Part shown: positions 32,230-44,730 of the stretch, piece after piece
Numbering within the stretch: position 1 is the stretch's first letter
How the letters are laid out: each line of letters opens with the position of its first letter
Assembly (NCBI GenBank): GCA_948567375.1
Contig: OX419758.1
Coordinates: 8,685,001-8,749,000 of the forward strand
Reading direction: 5' to 3'
DNA from: Lunularia cruciata
Taxonomy: Eukaryota > Streptophyta > Marchantiopsida > Lunulariales > Lunulariaceae
Length of the DNA stretch: 64,000 bases
Translations under genes and position numbers: made by a program
Notes under the pieces: generated by a model
What the model was told of the DNA's origin: nothing
The model's input: only the letters and a program-made list of their open reading frames with translations
Databases searched by the model: none

Positions 32230-35160
32230 TTTGGATACACCATATTTTGATTATTGAGAATCAGATTCAAAGGGAGGAGCCTCAAGTATGGACACAAGTA
32301 TGGAAGAAGACCTTGTTGGAGAAGGATGACTTTGAATCTGATTTAGATTGCATCTCTTGTGTACTATGAAATTTTTTCCTTAGCCAAAGGTATTGAAAGA
32401 CCCAAATAAATCACCATTGACACTAGAGTAGATAGAGAAGAGACTTTGTACTCTCAAGTATGGTCCAAATGTTACCAAGGAGGAGAAGGTAAGATTTGAG
32501 ATTTTCCACAAGTTTATCCATGTGTTTGCTTTTAGTTATAAGGATCTCAAGGAAGTCAACTTGGAGGAGCACCGGATAGAGATGGAGTCACATGTAAGAC
32601 CAATTTGCCAAAAGCAATGTCACATTATAGTTCACTTATAGCTTTGGTTGTGAAGGAGGAGATTGATAATCTTAAGGAAGTTGAGTTTATCTTTGAGATG
32701 GAGAATTCAAAATGGATGTCTCTAATTGTGATTGTGAAGAGAAAGAATGGTAAGCTTTGGGTATGTGTTGATTACAAGAAGCTCAATACTATTCATAAGA
32801 AAGAATACTACTCCTTGCCATTCATTGACGAGATCTTGAGGAGATTGCGAGTCATGAGAGGTGAAATTTTGGAGATAGTTATAATGACTACAACAAAATC
32901 AAGATTGTTTTAGAGCATCAATAACTCACTTCATTCACCACACCTTGGGCAACTTATGCTTTCAAGGTCATGCCTTTTGGGCTTTGTAATGCTCCAACCA
33001 CATTTCAATGGTTCATGATCATTGATGACATTTGTGTCTATGGGAGCAAGGAAGAGCACTTGATCAAAGTTTCGCAATGCTTAGATGAAGCATATACATC
33101 ACTCAACCTAGAGAATTTCATCTTTGGTTGTGAAGAAGTTTTACTTTTGGAGCATATAATTTCTAAGGATAGAATAATAGTGGATCCTAAAAAAGGTGAG
33201 AAAAGTCTTAGAGCTTCCATTCCCTTCAAGCTTGAAAATTTTATGTCAATTCTTGGGGATGATTGGATACTATACGAGATTAATCTTCTCATTTCACAAC
33301 AAAGCATATGCGTTGACCATTTACATGAAAAATGATGTAGCATATATAGTGATTTTGGAGGACAAGGAAGCTCTTAAAGCTTTTGAGGAGCTCAAGCAGT
33401 CCCTTGTTATGGCTTCAATTCTTGCTAAAATTAAGTGGAATAAGCCTTTCATCCTTTGCATTGATGCTTCTAATGTATCTGTAGGATTCACTCTTGGTCA
33501 ATTAGACCAAGATGGGCATGCTAATCCAATAGCTTATGCTAGTAGACAGATGGTCGCAATAGAGAAGAACTATTCAATCATAGAAAAGCAAGTGTTGGCA
33601 ATGATTTGTGGTCTCAAGAAGTTTTGACACCTACTTTATTGGAGTGAAGGCTACCATTGTCATGGATCAGAAAGCTTTGAAATTCATCTTCAACAAGCCT
33701 AATGTGGAAGGAAGGTTAGTAATCTGGATGATACTCTTGTTTGAGTATGATTATGCCATTGAAGATAGGCTAAGAACAAAATATGAAAATGTTGATTTGT
33801 TACCTAGGGCATATGATCATGATGAGATGAGCAAGTGGATGATTCCTTCCTACATGAGGAGCTCATGATAATCTCAATCACTTAAGAGGTTCCAATGGAG
33901 TACAAGGAGATTGTGGACTTTGTTACAAGAAGTAACTATCCTAATGAGATGCATGCTAGGGAGAGGAAGGCCCTTGCAGCAAGATCAAGACCGTATACAA
34001 TGTTGAAAAACATTCTTTCCTATCAAGGAGCAGATGGTCTACTTAGTTTATCCTACTCATGAAGGAGTTTCATGATGTTTTGGTATGTGGAGGTCATTAT
34101 GCAAGAAGGTGATTGCTTTTAAGGTTCTAGATCCATGCTACCATTGGAGGGGAATTTTCAAGCATTGTCTTGATTATTGAAAAATTTGTAATAGTTGTCA
34201 AGCTTATGCTAGGAAGTCTACCTCTACTCCACCTCTTATATCAATTCCATTACTAAGGCCTTTTGAGAAGTGGAGAACTGATTTTGTAGGTACTCTCAAT
34301 AGAACCCCAAGGAGCAATTGGTACATTATGGTAGTTATTGATTACCTTACCAAGTGCATTGAGGAGAGACCATTGAGAGAAAACAATGAAGATGAAGTTG
34401 GTAGATTTCTTTATGAACACATCATCATTAGGTTTGGCTGCACTTTGGAGTTTGTTTTTGATAGCAAAGGAGAGTTTACAAGAAGTATCACTGCAACCAT
34501 GATATGATATGTCTCTATCACACATAGAGTGACTAACTCCTACAAGCCAAACTCCAATGGCTTGGTAGAGAGAATCTATCAAACCTTGTGCATGATGTTG
34601 GCCAAAGATGTAGAAAGGGATGGAGCAAAACATCATTTAGACAAGATGATTCATGCGGATTTGTGAGAGTAAAAGACAACCATGAAGACATCCACTAGAT
34701 ATTGTCCATTTCATTTGGTATATGTTATTGAGTTTACTTTACCTATTCATTTTGATCTTCTTAGTTTCAAAGCATTCATTGGAAATTTAAGAAGGCACAA
34801 GGAGATGATGCATAGAAGTCAAGGAAGGAGTAAATCATGGAGTTGGAAGAGGTAAGAGCAATTCTATGGTTTGAGTGGAGCAAGCCCAAATGAAACAAAG
34901 GAGAGCTATAACAAGAGGCAAGGTGAGAAGAAGGTGGAACCCTTCATGGAAGGTGATTGGGTAATGTTATTTGATTCTATTTGATTCAAGAGGGTGCAAA
35001 AAAGGTTCTTGCCTAAGTACTTTGGACCTTTCATAATAGAGAAGATGTGGAGCAATTACACTTATGATCTCAAGGAGTTGGGAGGATGACATTTTGATAG
35101 GATTAACCATGATTTGTTGAAGTTTTATTATAGAAGGTAAAGAGACCTTCCCTTTGAGAA
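32230..35160 (+). mobile_element. Ty3/gypsy element 1, pol relic
   Basis: Order RT then integrase gives Ty3/gypsy. RT pieces are HVFAFSYKDLKEVNLEEHRI (about 32,520), VIVKRKNGKLWVCVDYKKLN (about 32,730) and VMPFGLCNAPTTFQWFM (about 32,968). The catalytic xxDD appears as IDDICVYG (about 33,018), with the stretch between FQWFM and IDD deleted. RNase H includes FILCIDASNVSVGFTLGQLD and PIAYASRQM (about 33,450-33,560). The integrase core has WRTDFVGTL (about 34,270), VFDSKGEF (about 34,455) and NGLVERIYQTL (about 34,556), so the DDE triad is visible. It ends near HDLLKFYYRR (about 35,130). Numerous frameshifts and stops. Its 5' LTR and gag were not identified. Confidence 0.8.
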
Positions 35161-37655
35161 TGAAATGAAATCTTAGTCTGACTGTAAATGTAATATTTGT
35201 TAATACATGTATGCTTTGTAAGAATATTGTAATACAAATAGTTGGACATATTATCTCAAGGTGAAAATTGGTTTGGTAATATCTAGAAAGATGTGATGCA
35301 AAATGGGCTAGGTAGATCAAATAGATCTGTCACCAAAAGATTATTTCTACTAAGAGTGCAAAAGCTAAAGATAATTTGAAAACTTTAGAGCTAATTTTGG
35401 AGGCCTAAATGAATGAATTAGGCCTTGAAAATAGAAACATTCCATCCACTTTGGGAAAAAATGCTTACCTTAACCCCTATGATTTGTTTCATCGAGAACT
35501 TTCCAATGTACCTCACCCATACAATTCTAAGCTCCATACAAGAAGATTCTCTAAATATTCTCTTTAGTCAAATCTATTTGACCAACTAAAGAGGACAAGG
35601 ACTAACATGTCACCCATCCAAGCAACTAATCCAAGGATGGAGCTTGCTGACAAGTCACCAATTCATGTGTCTGATCCAAGGGTAGAGCTTCCTTTGAGTG
35701 GATCCCCTTTTGCTATATAATAAAGAGAAGATTCTCCTCTAGTACCCACATTTTTCATTTTGGATGAGTTTTGAAGAAAATGTACCTTGCTTAAACCAGA
35801 TTGAAACCAAATGGAGAAGAAATGAAGGGAAACATGTGTTTTGATCAAGCCAAGAAAGTAAAATTCATGTAAGAGGAAGAAGTACACGGATTGGATCAGA
35901 CCCAAAGGAGTGCAGACCCAAAGGCGGAATGTTTAGGGTTTAGGGTTTAGTGAATGTTGTAGGTCAGGATTACTATGGGGCCTATATCTCAATGATGAAA
36001 AGTCTAAATCATACATGCCATATCATGTTGGAAGCGTCTTGTTCAGGGCTTTCCATTGCTACCAAAATCGTTGAGTTTGGAGATTTTTAACAGAAGCTAT
36101 GAGCATTTGAAATTTTGGGAGTAGATGTATAGAGTAGTTGAGTGTCTTCGGGTTCATAGTACTTTGGGTCTATGTTCTTCGAGTCTCTACCACTTTGGGT
36201 TAGAGGCTTCTTTACCTTAGGATGGAGGTGACTAAATCTGAGGTAGCCCGATCTTGGAGTGCAGTGAAGGTGACTTTGGGAGTCTTGCAAAAGGGATGAG
36301 AGGAAGTTAGAGTAAAGAAAGAATATATTTAGGATACACATGGCTTCAATTTCAATTCTGATTGAAGGTATGATAGAATTAGAAGAGAAATAGTAGTAGT
36401 GAATGAACCAGAAGTGCAAAATCAGACTGTAAGTATCTTTGGGTCAGTAACATGAGCAATTGAGTGAAAATGGGTTACAAATTGAAGGCGTAAATAATGT
36501 ACCTATGCTTTCAATTACAATTCTTGATGAAGATATAATAGAATTAGCAAAAGAATCGATGGTAGTTAGATCTAGAGTAAGAGAGGTAGTAGTGCAAGTG
36601 TCTTTGGATTAGTTATCTGAGGCATTGAGAAGAGTGGGTCGGGAGATAAAGAGTTAGATAGATTACCCACTAGTGTAATTGTAATTCATAGTAGAAATAC
36701 TGAAGGATTTAGTAGTTGAAGATAGACCCAAAGAAGGAGAAGTAATAGGAAGAACTTTGAGATTGGAAGCCGAGGAAGAAGTTGACATTGGATCCGAGAA
36801 GTAACAATTTTGAGATTTCAAGAGGCAGATATGAAGCGGTATATTGTCATTTTGGATCTACAAGTAAGAAGAGTTGTTGTAGAACGGTATAGTTGTTAGT
36901 GACTATCGATTGCTTCACTATTAAAAAGTGGCATTTGTAGTCATATGTTGTTCAATATTCATTATTTTTGAGAATAGATAAAGTAAAGTGTTGTGAAGTA
37001 GTGCTTGTCATTTGAGCTTGATTCCGAGTATCAACATTGTGTCTTTGTTTGTGAGTGTGTGGAGAATTTTGAAGTGCAAATTAGTGTGCATGTTGATTAT
37101 GTGTGTTTATCTTGAGTGAAGTGCAATCAGAACAATGCCTTGATAGATCTGAGAGGAATTGTAGTGTTGGTAGTAGTTTGCATTTGTGAGTGCAACGTAG
37201 TGTTGATGTGAAGTAAATTTGATCAAGGAAGTTGTGCCTTCAGTGGAAGGGTGGAACACAATTATGAGGTGAAGTCATTTTGCAATGAAGTGCCATTTTC
37301 AAGAGAATGTGAACCATCACAATCAAGATTTTTTGGAAAGATTTGATGGAGTTGTGATTATGGATGACAAATTGTTGTGATGAGGCTGCAAGTCAATGCT
37401 TGTTACTCTCTTCTAGGTGTGGTTTCTACTTGAGAGATTAAAGACGTAACCAAGAAGAACTAAGATTGTTACTGTTTGACTTTGCATTTGACCAATTCTG
37501 AATCGTATCTTTGTGGGAACAAACTTTACTTACTTGATTACCGTAAAAGAAATATTTCCCAAGTTGTCACCGCTCCTTTGGGGCATTGAAGTATTGAGTG
37601 TGAAACTTGTGTTTTCTCTCATATCTCTTGGAGAGTTCTCTTTTCATTGGATTAT
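35160..37655 (+). mobile_element. Long LTR-derived stretch between gypsy elements 1 and 2
   Basis: It begins right after integrase 1 and ends right before the PBS of element 2. The left 600 bp match, in reverse complement, about 61,150-61,930 (aggcctaaatgaatgaattaggcc; gtcaccaaaaga; tggagcttgctgacaagtca; the TATA region). A TATA-like gctatataataaagagaag at about 35,713 recurs at 42,538. The right end (about 37,570-37,650; ggggcattgaagtattgagtgtgaaacttgtgtt) recurs at 42,568-42,640. It therefore holds U3, TATA and U5 ends of one LTR family, but about 1.8 kb between them has no match in the window and may be an insertion or an unusually long LTR. Confidence 0.6.
35931..35950 (+). repeat. Short interstitial telomeric repeat
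   Basis: gtttagggtttagggtttag is nearly three units of the plant-type TTTAGGG repeat, inside LTR-derived sequence. Confidence 0.85.
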
Positions 37656-37660
37656 TATAA

Positions 37661-37672
37661 TGGTATTAGAGC
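37661..37672 (+). promoter_or_regulatory. Gypsy element 2 primer-binding site
   Basis: tggtattagagc differs by one base from the initiator-Met tRNA site TGGTATCAGAGC and lies directly after the LTR end defined by comparison with the 3' copy at 42,640. Confidence 0.75.
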
Positions 37673-39300
37673 AAGTATTTTAATCCAAGAGAATGCATCA
37701 TCCTTCTTGCAAGAACATGATCTACTGAAACTAAGTAATTTGAGGGGAGAAAACATAGTGCAATTATTAGACTTGGGAAGAGTTTTAGAGAGCGGATGGG
37801 ATGGAGACTTGGGAGTACAATTTCCTACACTTAGCTTCCCATTCTTGAATCCTATTCCACATCAAGATTATGTACATCCAATGCAAGCAAATGAGAGTAT
37901 CTCTTGTTTACCATTTTGGAGCAGAATTCATGGACATAGTGATGAATTCACCAATCTCGGTAATTCTACCTATAGTAGTATACAATATAGAGTGAGATTT
38001 GATCATCTACATTCTTTTATGATGTTATGGATCAGAATGTACCAATTCCTCATTCTTTCAACATGCAAGTAGAAATCCATTATGTGGTTAGACCAAAAGT
38101 AATGTTTAGGGATTTTGTAGTACACAATTTTGGTGAGGGATATTATCAACAAGTGATAGCCTCTGAGGTCCCAATGGTATTCCCCATACTTCATGCTCCC
38201 TCCCAACTATTTATTCTAACCCTCTATTGAAGTAGGAAGTAGCAATTGAACATTAGTTGTGTGTAGGAATCATGGATCCGTAGTTGTAGGAGTTGATGCA
38301 AGGGATGTTGACCAAGTTTTGAGAAATCAAGATGACCATGGAAGAATCAAAAAATCAAATACATATTGTCAAGAATGATAAATTGATGCAAGAAGGGGAG
38401 CCATTTCAACAACCAACACCAATGATTGAAGCATATGGAGAGTTATGCATGCCGATGACAACAATTCTAATCAACAACCATGCCACATTGTTACTACAAA
38501 TGAAAAAAGATGTGCAACATCGAGCCTTACAAGGGACAAAATTCCATGGAAGTAGTGGAGAATTAGATTTCCAAAATGAATTGATATCTTTGAATATTCA
38601 CAAAGGAGATCATTGATCATTTTATAGGTGTGTTCGCATGTGGGTACTTGACCGATAAAGCCCTCACATGGTATGATGGTTTGGAATGATCATTGTTGGT
38701 AGAAGGAAGAGAGGTCACTTTGACATTTATGCAAGAAGGATTGCTCAAGAATGTCCAAGCTATGGACTCTATGCAAATTCACCAAACCAGATTTTGGGGG
38801 TTGAAGTAGAAGAATAGCATACAAGAGTACATGGAGGCATTTCTTGATCTACAAGTTGCGATAACCAATATGAGTATAGCCAAAGTTCTTGACAATTTCA
38901 AGAGAGGATTAAAAGAGCAGATTTGCCAAGAGTTAATGGTTTAAAATCCTTTTACTATCTTTGAAGCCAATTGCTTGCACTCAAAGAATAGCAAGGGTGC
39001 TTGGAGGAGGTGAAAAAATAACACCGTAGCAAAACTTGCAACACTAGTGGACTGAGACACACCATTTTGGTGGACCAATTCCTATGGAATTGGGCAACAT
39101 TTGGTCCCAAGACCAAGGAGCAAGAACCCTCCAAGGAGAATGGAGTAGGGTCAAAGAAAGGAGAGAAGGAGTTCCATGGGGAGAAGGGGCTTGAGCAGAT
39201 CAACAACAATGTTACAATTGTGGATGAATTGGGTACATAACCATCAATTTTCTTGCTTGTCATCTTATAGTACCTTGGACTCCATACAAGCGAACTCTAA
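37673..39300 (+). pseudogene. Gypsy element 2 gag relic
   Basis: Several frames: 37,647-38,072 (leader, no domain), 38,332-38,616 (ending FHGSSGELDFQNELISLN, the start of a retrotransposon gag domain), and about 38,790-38,930 (NSIQEYMEAFLDLQVAIT, VLDNFKRGLKEQICQELM). A damaged zinc knuckle QQCYNCG...IGYIT...LACHL is readable at about 39,205-39,270 with a stop inside. The layout matches gag of chromovirus/Tat-like gypsy elements, but the frame is broken at least five times. Confidence 0.65.
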
Positions 39301-39390
39301 ACCACATGGAGAGACAAATTGAAGAGGAGGATATGGAAACCACATCAAAAAATAAAGATCCTTATTGCCTTGATGAAGAAGAGTAAAAGC

Positions 39391-39410
39391 GGGGGGGGGG
39401 GGGGGGGGGG
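39391..39410 (+). repeat. G20 homopolymer
   Basis: An uninterrupted run of 20 G after gagtaaaagc, between the gag and protease regions of gypsy element 2. Confidence 0.95.
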
Positions 39411-39439
39411 TTAGAAGAGTACAAGTATGCAAAGATGGA

Positions 39440-41400
39440 GGAAGATAAACACAAAATTAATAATTGTAAATAGAGTGCTGGAAGGCAATTTGGTAAGAGT
39501 ATTGATAGACATTGAGGCAATAGAGAATTTCTTGTCTAACTTTATTGAAGTGAGGTAAGGGATGGAACTAGAGAAGGATGAGAAGGACAAACTAGATTTA
39601 CTTAATGGTCAGACAGAGAGGGTTGAGTCATTACCTAGAAAGGTAATACTCTCTATAGGAGGGTATCAAGAAGCAATTGAGTGGAAAGTGATACAATTAG
39701 CTCTTTATGATGCAATCTTAGGTATATTGTGGATGGAACAATACAACTACACGGTGGATTGGAGAAAGAAAGTAGTGAAAACTAGTCAATGGAAGATCTT
39801 TGGGGTTAAAGGAAGATCACAAAGACAAGAGTTGCCTTTGTATGTCATTAGAACCACATTTCTTGGTAAGTCAGATAGATGTTTCATAAGTTTAATATAA
39901 GAAGTCCGGAGTGCCCAACACAATGGACAAATTCTTGAAAAATTGAAAGATGTGGTCAATGAGTTTCAAGATGTCTTTCCGGATGAATTACCTGCAGGTT
40001 TGCCACCAAAAAGGAGAGTAGATCATAAAATTGAGATACTTCTTGGGAAGACACGTCCTTGTAAGGCCCCATATAGACTATCACCTCATGAGTTAGAGGA
40101 GTGTAAGGCTCAAATCAAGGATATGTTGCAGAAGAGGTTTATCCAACGCAACATATCACCATAAGGGGCTCTTATATTGTTTGTGAAGAAGAAGAATGGA
40201 ACAATGCGCATGTGCATTAACTATCAAGGGTTGAATTAAAAAACAATGAAGAAAAAATATCCATTACCTTGCATAGGTGGCTTGTTTGATCAACTCAATG
40301 GTGCAAGGCACTTCATCAAACTTGAATTCCAAAGCAGTTACAACCAAATCAAGATTGTAGAAGAAGCTATACACAAAATGACCTTTGAAACAAGGTATGG
40401 TCACTTTGAGTACTTGGTGATGCCATTTGGCCTCACCAACGCTCAAGCCACTTTCATGAGTTTGATGAAATGACATATTTTATCTATGCTTGGATAAATC
40501 TATGATCATTTTCCTTGATGACATCTTAGTCTATAGTAGGACACTAAGGGCACAAGCAACATTTATGAGAAATCCTCCAAATTTTGTGACAGAATCAATT
40601 GTATGCCAAAATCTCAAAGTGCAACTTTGGCAAGTCTAAAGTAGACTACTTAGGGCATAGAGTAAGTGAAAAAGGTATCCAATTGTTAATAGATAAAATA
40701 AAGGTCATTTAAAAATGGAGTGCTCTAAAAGATCAAACTCAACTCAAGAGTTTCCTATGATTGATAGGGTTTTATTGTCAATTTGTCAAGAACTTCTCCA
40801 AAATTGCGTAGCCTTGAATAGAACTATTGTGCAAGAGGAAGAAGTAGATATGGAGAACCACACAAGAATTGGCCTTTAAGGAGTTGAAAGATGCATTATT
40901 TATTACATGCACCATTCTTGAAATTGGATGACCCAAAATGTCCAATCAAGATGGTTATAAATGCATCAAGTGTAGCAATAAGAGCAATCTTACAACAAGT
41001 GTGGTAGGATAGATGGCACCCATTGCATATTACTCATGTAAGTTGTTATAGGCAGAATACAACTATCACACTACCCAATGAGAAGATCTTGCCATTGTCC
41101 TTGCAACCAAGCATTGGAAGCACTATCTAGTTGAGAAGGCATTTGTGGTAGAGATAGACCATAAACCTCCTGTCTAGCTCAAGACACAGAAAGATCTTTC
41201 TCATCAAAAAATTTGGTGTGCAGACTAGAGATAACAATTCAACATGACAATCTAATATGTGGAAGACAAGAAGCCACTTATAGATGCATTCACTCAAATG
41301 TTGATGGCAAACAATTTGGTGGTGGAAGTCAAGATGAACTTTGAATTCTGGCCCAAGATTCTTGCTGCTATAAAAACTGATCCATAAATTGTAGGTGCTC
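39440..41400 (+). pseudogene. Gypsy element 2 protease-RT-RNase H relic
   Basis: Protease: LVRVLIDIEAIENFLSN (about 39,489-39,540), where the catalytic DTG has become DIE. The following frame (39,562-39,900) holds the protease C-terminal half (LYDAILGILWMEQYN). RT enters with VNEFQDVFPDELPAGLPPKR (about 39,955), then KTRPCKAPYRLSP. The core has [15 protein letters not shown], with Glu in place of the first catalytic Asp, then [12 protein letters not shown], and FLDDILVYS at about 40,509. RNase H is readable as NASSVAIRAIL and YNYHTTQ...DLAIVLATKHWKHYL (about 41,050-41,130). Frameshifts and stops throughout, plus loss of two catalytic residues, so inactive. Confidence 0.85.
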
Positions 41401-41449
41401 AATCATCCAAAGGGATTACAAGCACCCAAGTACTCACCTTCCGTGATGG

Positions 41450-42495
41450 GGGGTTATGGATTATGGATGACTCAAATCTAAGAACCACCATCTTAGCAGA
41501 ATGTCATGATTGCCACTATAGGTCATGTTGGAGTGGACAAGACCTTGGATGCAGTCAAATGCCTTTACTATTAGCTCAAGATGAGCAACAATGTGATGGA
41601 ATATGTTTGGAGATACCTACTTTGTCAACAAAATGAGGCTTCTAATCAAGCTTCCGCATGACTCCTCCAACCTCTTCCCACTCCTACACAACATTGGGAA
41701 CAAGTAAGTATGGATCTGTTTTGTGAATTGCCCAAGATCACCTTGGGGTTTGACTCCATTGTAGTCTTTGTCAACCGACTAAGCAAAATGATTCATGTGC
41801 GTCCTACCACCAAGGATGTGATTACAACACAACTAGCTCAATTGTACTTAGATGTAATTTTTTTTATTATCATGGCTTGTCTCAAGTGTTCATCACAAAT
41901 AGAGGCACCCAATTCACAAGCTTGTTTTGGAGAACACTCTTTGGGGTCTTCAAAACCAAATTGGCCATGTCCACAGCTTACCATCCACAAATTGATGGAC
42001 AAACAGAAAGGGAAAATTGCACTATTGAGGACATGCTTTGGGGCTTTACTTTGGATGAGAAGGAGAGTTGGGACACCTTATTCCCATTGAAGGAATTTGC
42101 TTACAACAATTCAATGAATACCTCCACACAAGTTGCACCATTTTTCCTCTTATACAAAGAGTATCCTTTCACACCTTTAAGCTTGATGAAGGTCTATCCG
42201 GTGACTACCAAGGTTGAAATTGTGAACAATTTTGTTTTTAGAATCCAATAGGGTGCGAAGAATGCCAAGCACAAGTTGAAAATTGCCTAAAATTGGTTGA
42301 AGCAGTATGTAGATGAACAACCCCAACACATGGAGTTCAATGTTGGAGATCAAGTTTGGGTATCAACCACCAACCTTATGTTAGTGGGTCCTCATAAGCT
42401 TAAACCTTGTTTCATATGGACCTTTCTCCATCCTTTGTCACATTGGTACCATGGCCTTTCACCTCAAGCTACCGCCACGTATGAAGATCCACCCA
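41450..42495 (+). pseudogene. Gypsy element 2 integrase relic
   Basis: Zinc-binding end in pieces (AECHDCHY at about 41,500). Core: SMDLFCELP (about 41,707), VFITNRGTQFTSLFWRTLF (about 41,880) where the usual second Asp is Asn, and HPQIDGQTERENCTIEDML (about 41,985) with the Glu. C-terminal part: EFNVGDQVWVSTTNL, HKLKP, then after a one-base shift GPFSILCHIGTMAFHLKLPP (about 42,415-42,480). The protein stops abruptly in LTR sequence, so its end and the 5' part of the 3' LTR are deleted. Confidence 0.85.
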
Positions 42496-42640
42496 ATGTT
42501 TCAAAGGGTGAACCTTCCTTTGAGGGGATCCCTTTTTGCTATATAATAAAGAGAAGGTGCTCCTCTGGGGCATAAGAGTATTGAGTGTGAAACTTGTGTT
42601 CTCTCTCTTATCTCTCTTGGAGAGTTCTCTTGTTCTTAGG
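42496..42640 (+). mobile_element. Gypsy element 2 collapsed 3' LTR
   Basis: Contains the TATA region (ttcctttgaggggatcc...gctatataataaagagaagg) fused to the U5 end (ggggcataagagtattgagtgtgaaacttgtgtt). The same two segments are about 1.8 kb apart at 35,690 and 37,570. Confidence 0.7.
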
Positions 42641-43275
42641 GTATCATAGATATTAAATTTAGTATTGCAAGTAGTGGAGAAATATTATCTATATGGAATT
42701 TAGCTAAGCTTCTACATTAGTCATGATTAGCTAGAATAAGTCCCAGCTAAGATAAAAGTGACCCTATTCTATAGTGAAATGAGTGAGCATCACTATTTTG
42801 TCTTCTAATGTATTCACTTGGTATTATTCATAGTTATTTGACTTTGAGGAAAGAGTTGAGGCTATTGGGCCCACAAACCTTGTTGGTGTGGACATTTTTT
42901 ATAGTCCAAGGATAGTCTATGTGAAGGAATCCTTGACTTAGTTGGTAAGTGAAGATAAGGCCACCTACCCATGGGATTATTCCTTTAGACTTTTTGACTC
43001 CATTTCACTTTTAGCCTAGTAACTTGAGTTACTTCAGTAACTCAAATGTAATTATTTCACAACTATATGAGCTAGAAGTGAAAAGTTACTCATCATACTT
43101 TCATTTGCAATTATCTCTCACTCACAATTCTACAGTGAGCAATGTCTTGAGTCTTGGAGGTGCCTTGGAGTTTTAGCCTTGGAAGAGTATGATGGGGTTG
43201 GAGTTCATGTCTTCTAAGTCCATGGTGTGTTACTTTACTACCCATTAGGGGTTCATCTTGAGTGAGAGACAGCCC
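42640..43275 (+). mobile_element. Solo-LTR-like repeat, copy 3
   Basis: Full-length match to 425-1,085 with small indels, sharing the same start (gtatcatagatatt...) and end (ttgagtgagagacagcccggctca). It sits exactly between the end of gypsy element 2 and an integrase relic of another element, so it marks a nested insertion or recombination point. Confidence 0.7.
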
Positions 43276-43284
43276 GGCTCAAAG

Positions 43285-44100
43285 ACCAATCCAACCCATC
43301 ACAAAGATAGCCAGAAAGGAGTATATTCTGGTTTTTATCTATTATGCCACAAAGATGGTAGAGGCTGAAGCTACTTGGAAAGATGATGTTTACATAATGG
43401 CTGAATTTTCCTTTTGCAACATTATCTCTTGGTATGGTTGTCCCTTGGAATTAGTCATTGATAAAGGAATGCACTTCCTAAATAGCTTTATAGAGTCTTG
43501 CATGAAGTATTTCAAATTAAGCATAGAAAGACCACTCCTTACAATCCAAAAGCAAACAGGTTCACAAATAAGGCAAATATGCTATTATGTAAGGTTCTTA
43601 ACAAGGTCATTGTTAACTACGCTTATGATTGGGATACCAAGCTACCTACTTCACTACATGCACGTACCGCACTATAGAGTAGATTACCACCAAGAAAACA
43701 TCATAATTCTTAACCTATTGCTTGCATCCCGTCATGCTAGTGGAATTTGAAGTACTTACTTACCAAATACTTTGTGAAGAGTGCATGTCTATGGAAGATA
43801 GTCAAGCACTCCAACTCCAACAGCTTATGTACTTGGAGGAACAAAGGGAGGACTCAAACCAGTGCTCAAGGGATAAGCAACAATAGAGGAAGGAATACTA
43901 TGACAAGAGGATCAAACCTGTTCAGGTTGTGCAAAGGAACTTGGTGCTACTATATAACAGCCGATATCAGTTCTTTCTAGGAAAAGTCCATCTCCAATGG
44001 ATGGGACCATACAATGGATCACTTCAACTTACAGATCTGGAAGGTAATTTGTTTGTAACTTGAGTGAATAGATGGCAAGTACAAAAGTACTTGGCCTAAG
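43285..44100 (+). pseudogene. Ty3/gypsy integrase relic
   Basis: The frame 43,262-43,750 reads KEYILVFIYYATKMVEAEAT, WYGCPLELVIDKGMHFLNSF and FKLSIER, the integrase core with its second Asp (VIDKG); the first Asp position reads Tyr (IYYATK, usually IDYATK). A frameshift follows. Around 43,905-44,000 the C-terminal part reads YYDKRIKPVQVVQRNLVLLY and GKVHLQWMGPY, ending WQVQKYLA at a stop near 44,098. A purine-rich tract and probable LTR follow, as expected for a gypsy 3' end. Confidence 0.75.
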
Positions 44101-44145
44101 TGACTACAAAGAATAAGTCTCTTGTGTCTATGGGGATGCTCACAT

Positions 44146-44160
44146 TTGGGAGAGGAGGTA
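44146..44160 (+). promoter_or_regulatory. Probable polypurine tract
   Basis: gggagaggaggta is followed by tgtggtaggccc, which fits a PPT and the TG start of a 3' LTR just after the integrase stop. Confidence 0.55.
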
Positions 44161-44730
44161 TGTGGTAGGCCCATTTCTTCAAATTTTCTTTTATTGATTT
44201 ATCATGCTTAAGTTCTAAGAGAACCACAAAGAATGATATAGTTATTGGGAGAAGTGCCCCATATGGAGAGTTGCTCAGAGGAGTGATCTTTGCAAGCTAG
44301 AATGGGAGAATCACTCCAAGTGATGTACGATCATCCTGAGTAGTTGCAAGCTGGCCTACTTCCAAAATGTTCAAATACTCAAAGTAATGTAGTGCAATCC
44401 TAAGTGCTCACAAGAAGAAGGAAGTCACATGAGCTCCATGGCCAATTATCAGGGTGGCAAGAAAAGTTGTGTCACATAAGATATGAGAAGAACTTAGAGA
44501 GGTGTAGAATGATGCCAAGTGCTTGAAGATGGAACAACACTTGGAGTGCTTGTAGGAGTTGAAGCATTCATAGTTCTAGAAGGAGGCATTCATGCCCAAG
44601 TGCCAAATTCCACCATGGCACTTGGAGGAAAGTGCCATTGCAGTTTGAGCTTGCCACCAACAGCACTTACCACTAACATCACTCCTTGCCCAGGGCCGCT
44701 ACCTAAAAGATAACTATTGGAACTTAAAAG
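44161..44730 (+). mobile_element. LTR of element family C, copy 1
   Basis: Begins after the PPT. Its later part resembles 59,750-60,100 (cacttggagtgcttgtagga; cccaagtgcca; gccaccaacag; agtgccattgcagtttgag). The segment matching 60,100-60,480, which holds the TATA box in the second copy, is missing here. Many short aagtgc / gagtgc words recur. Confidence 0.5.
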
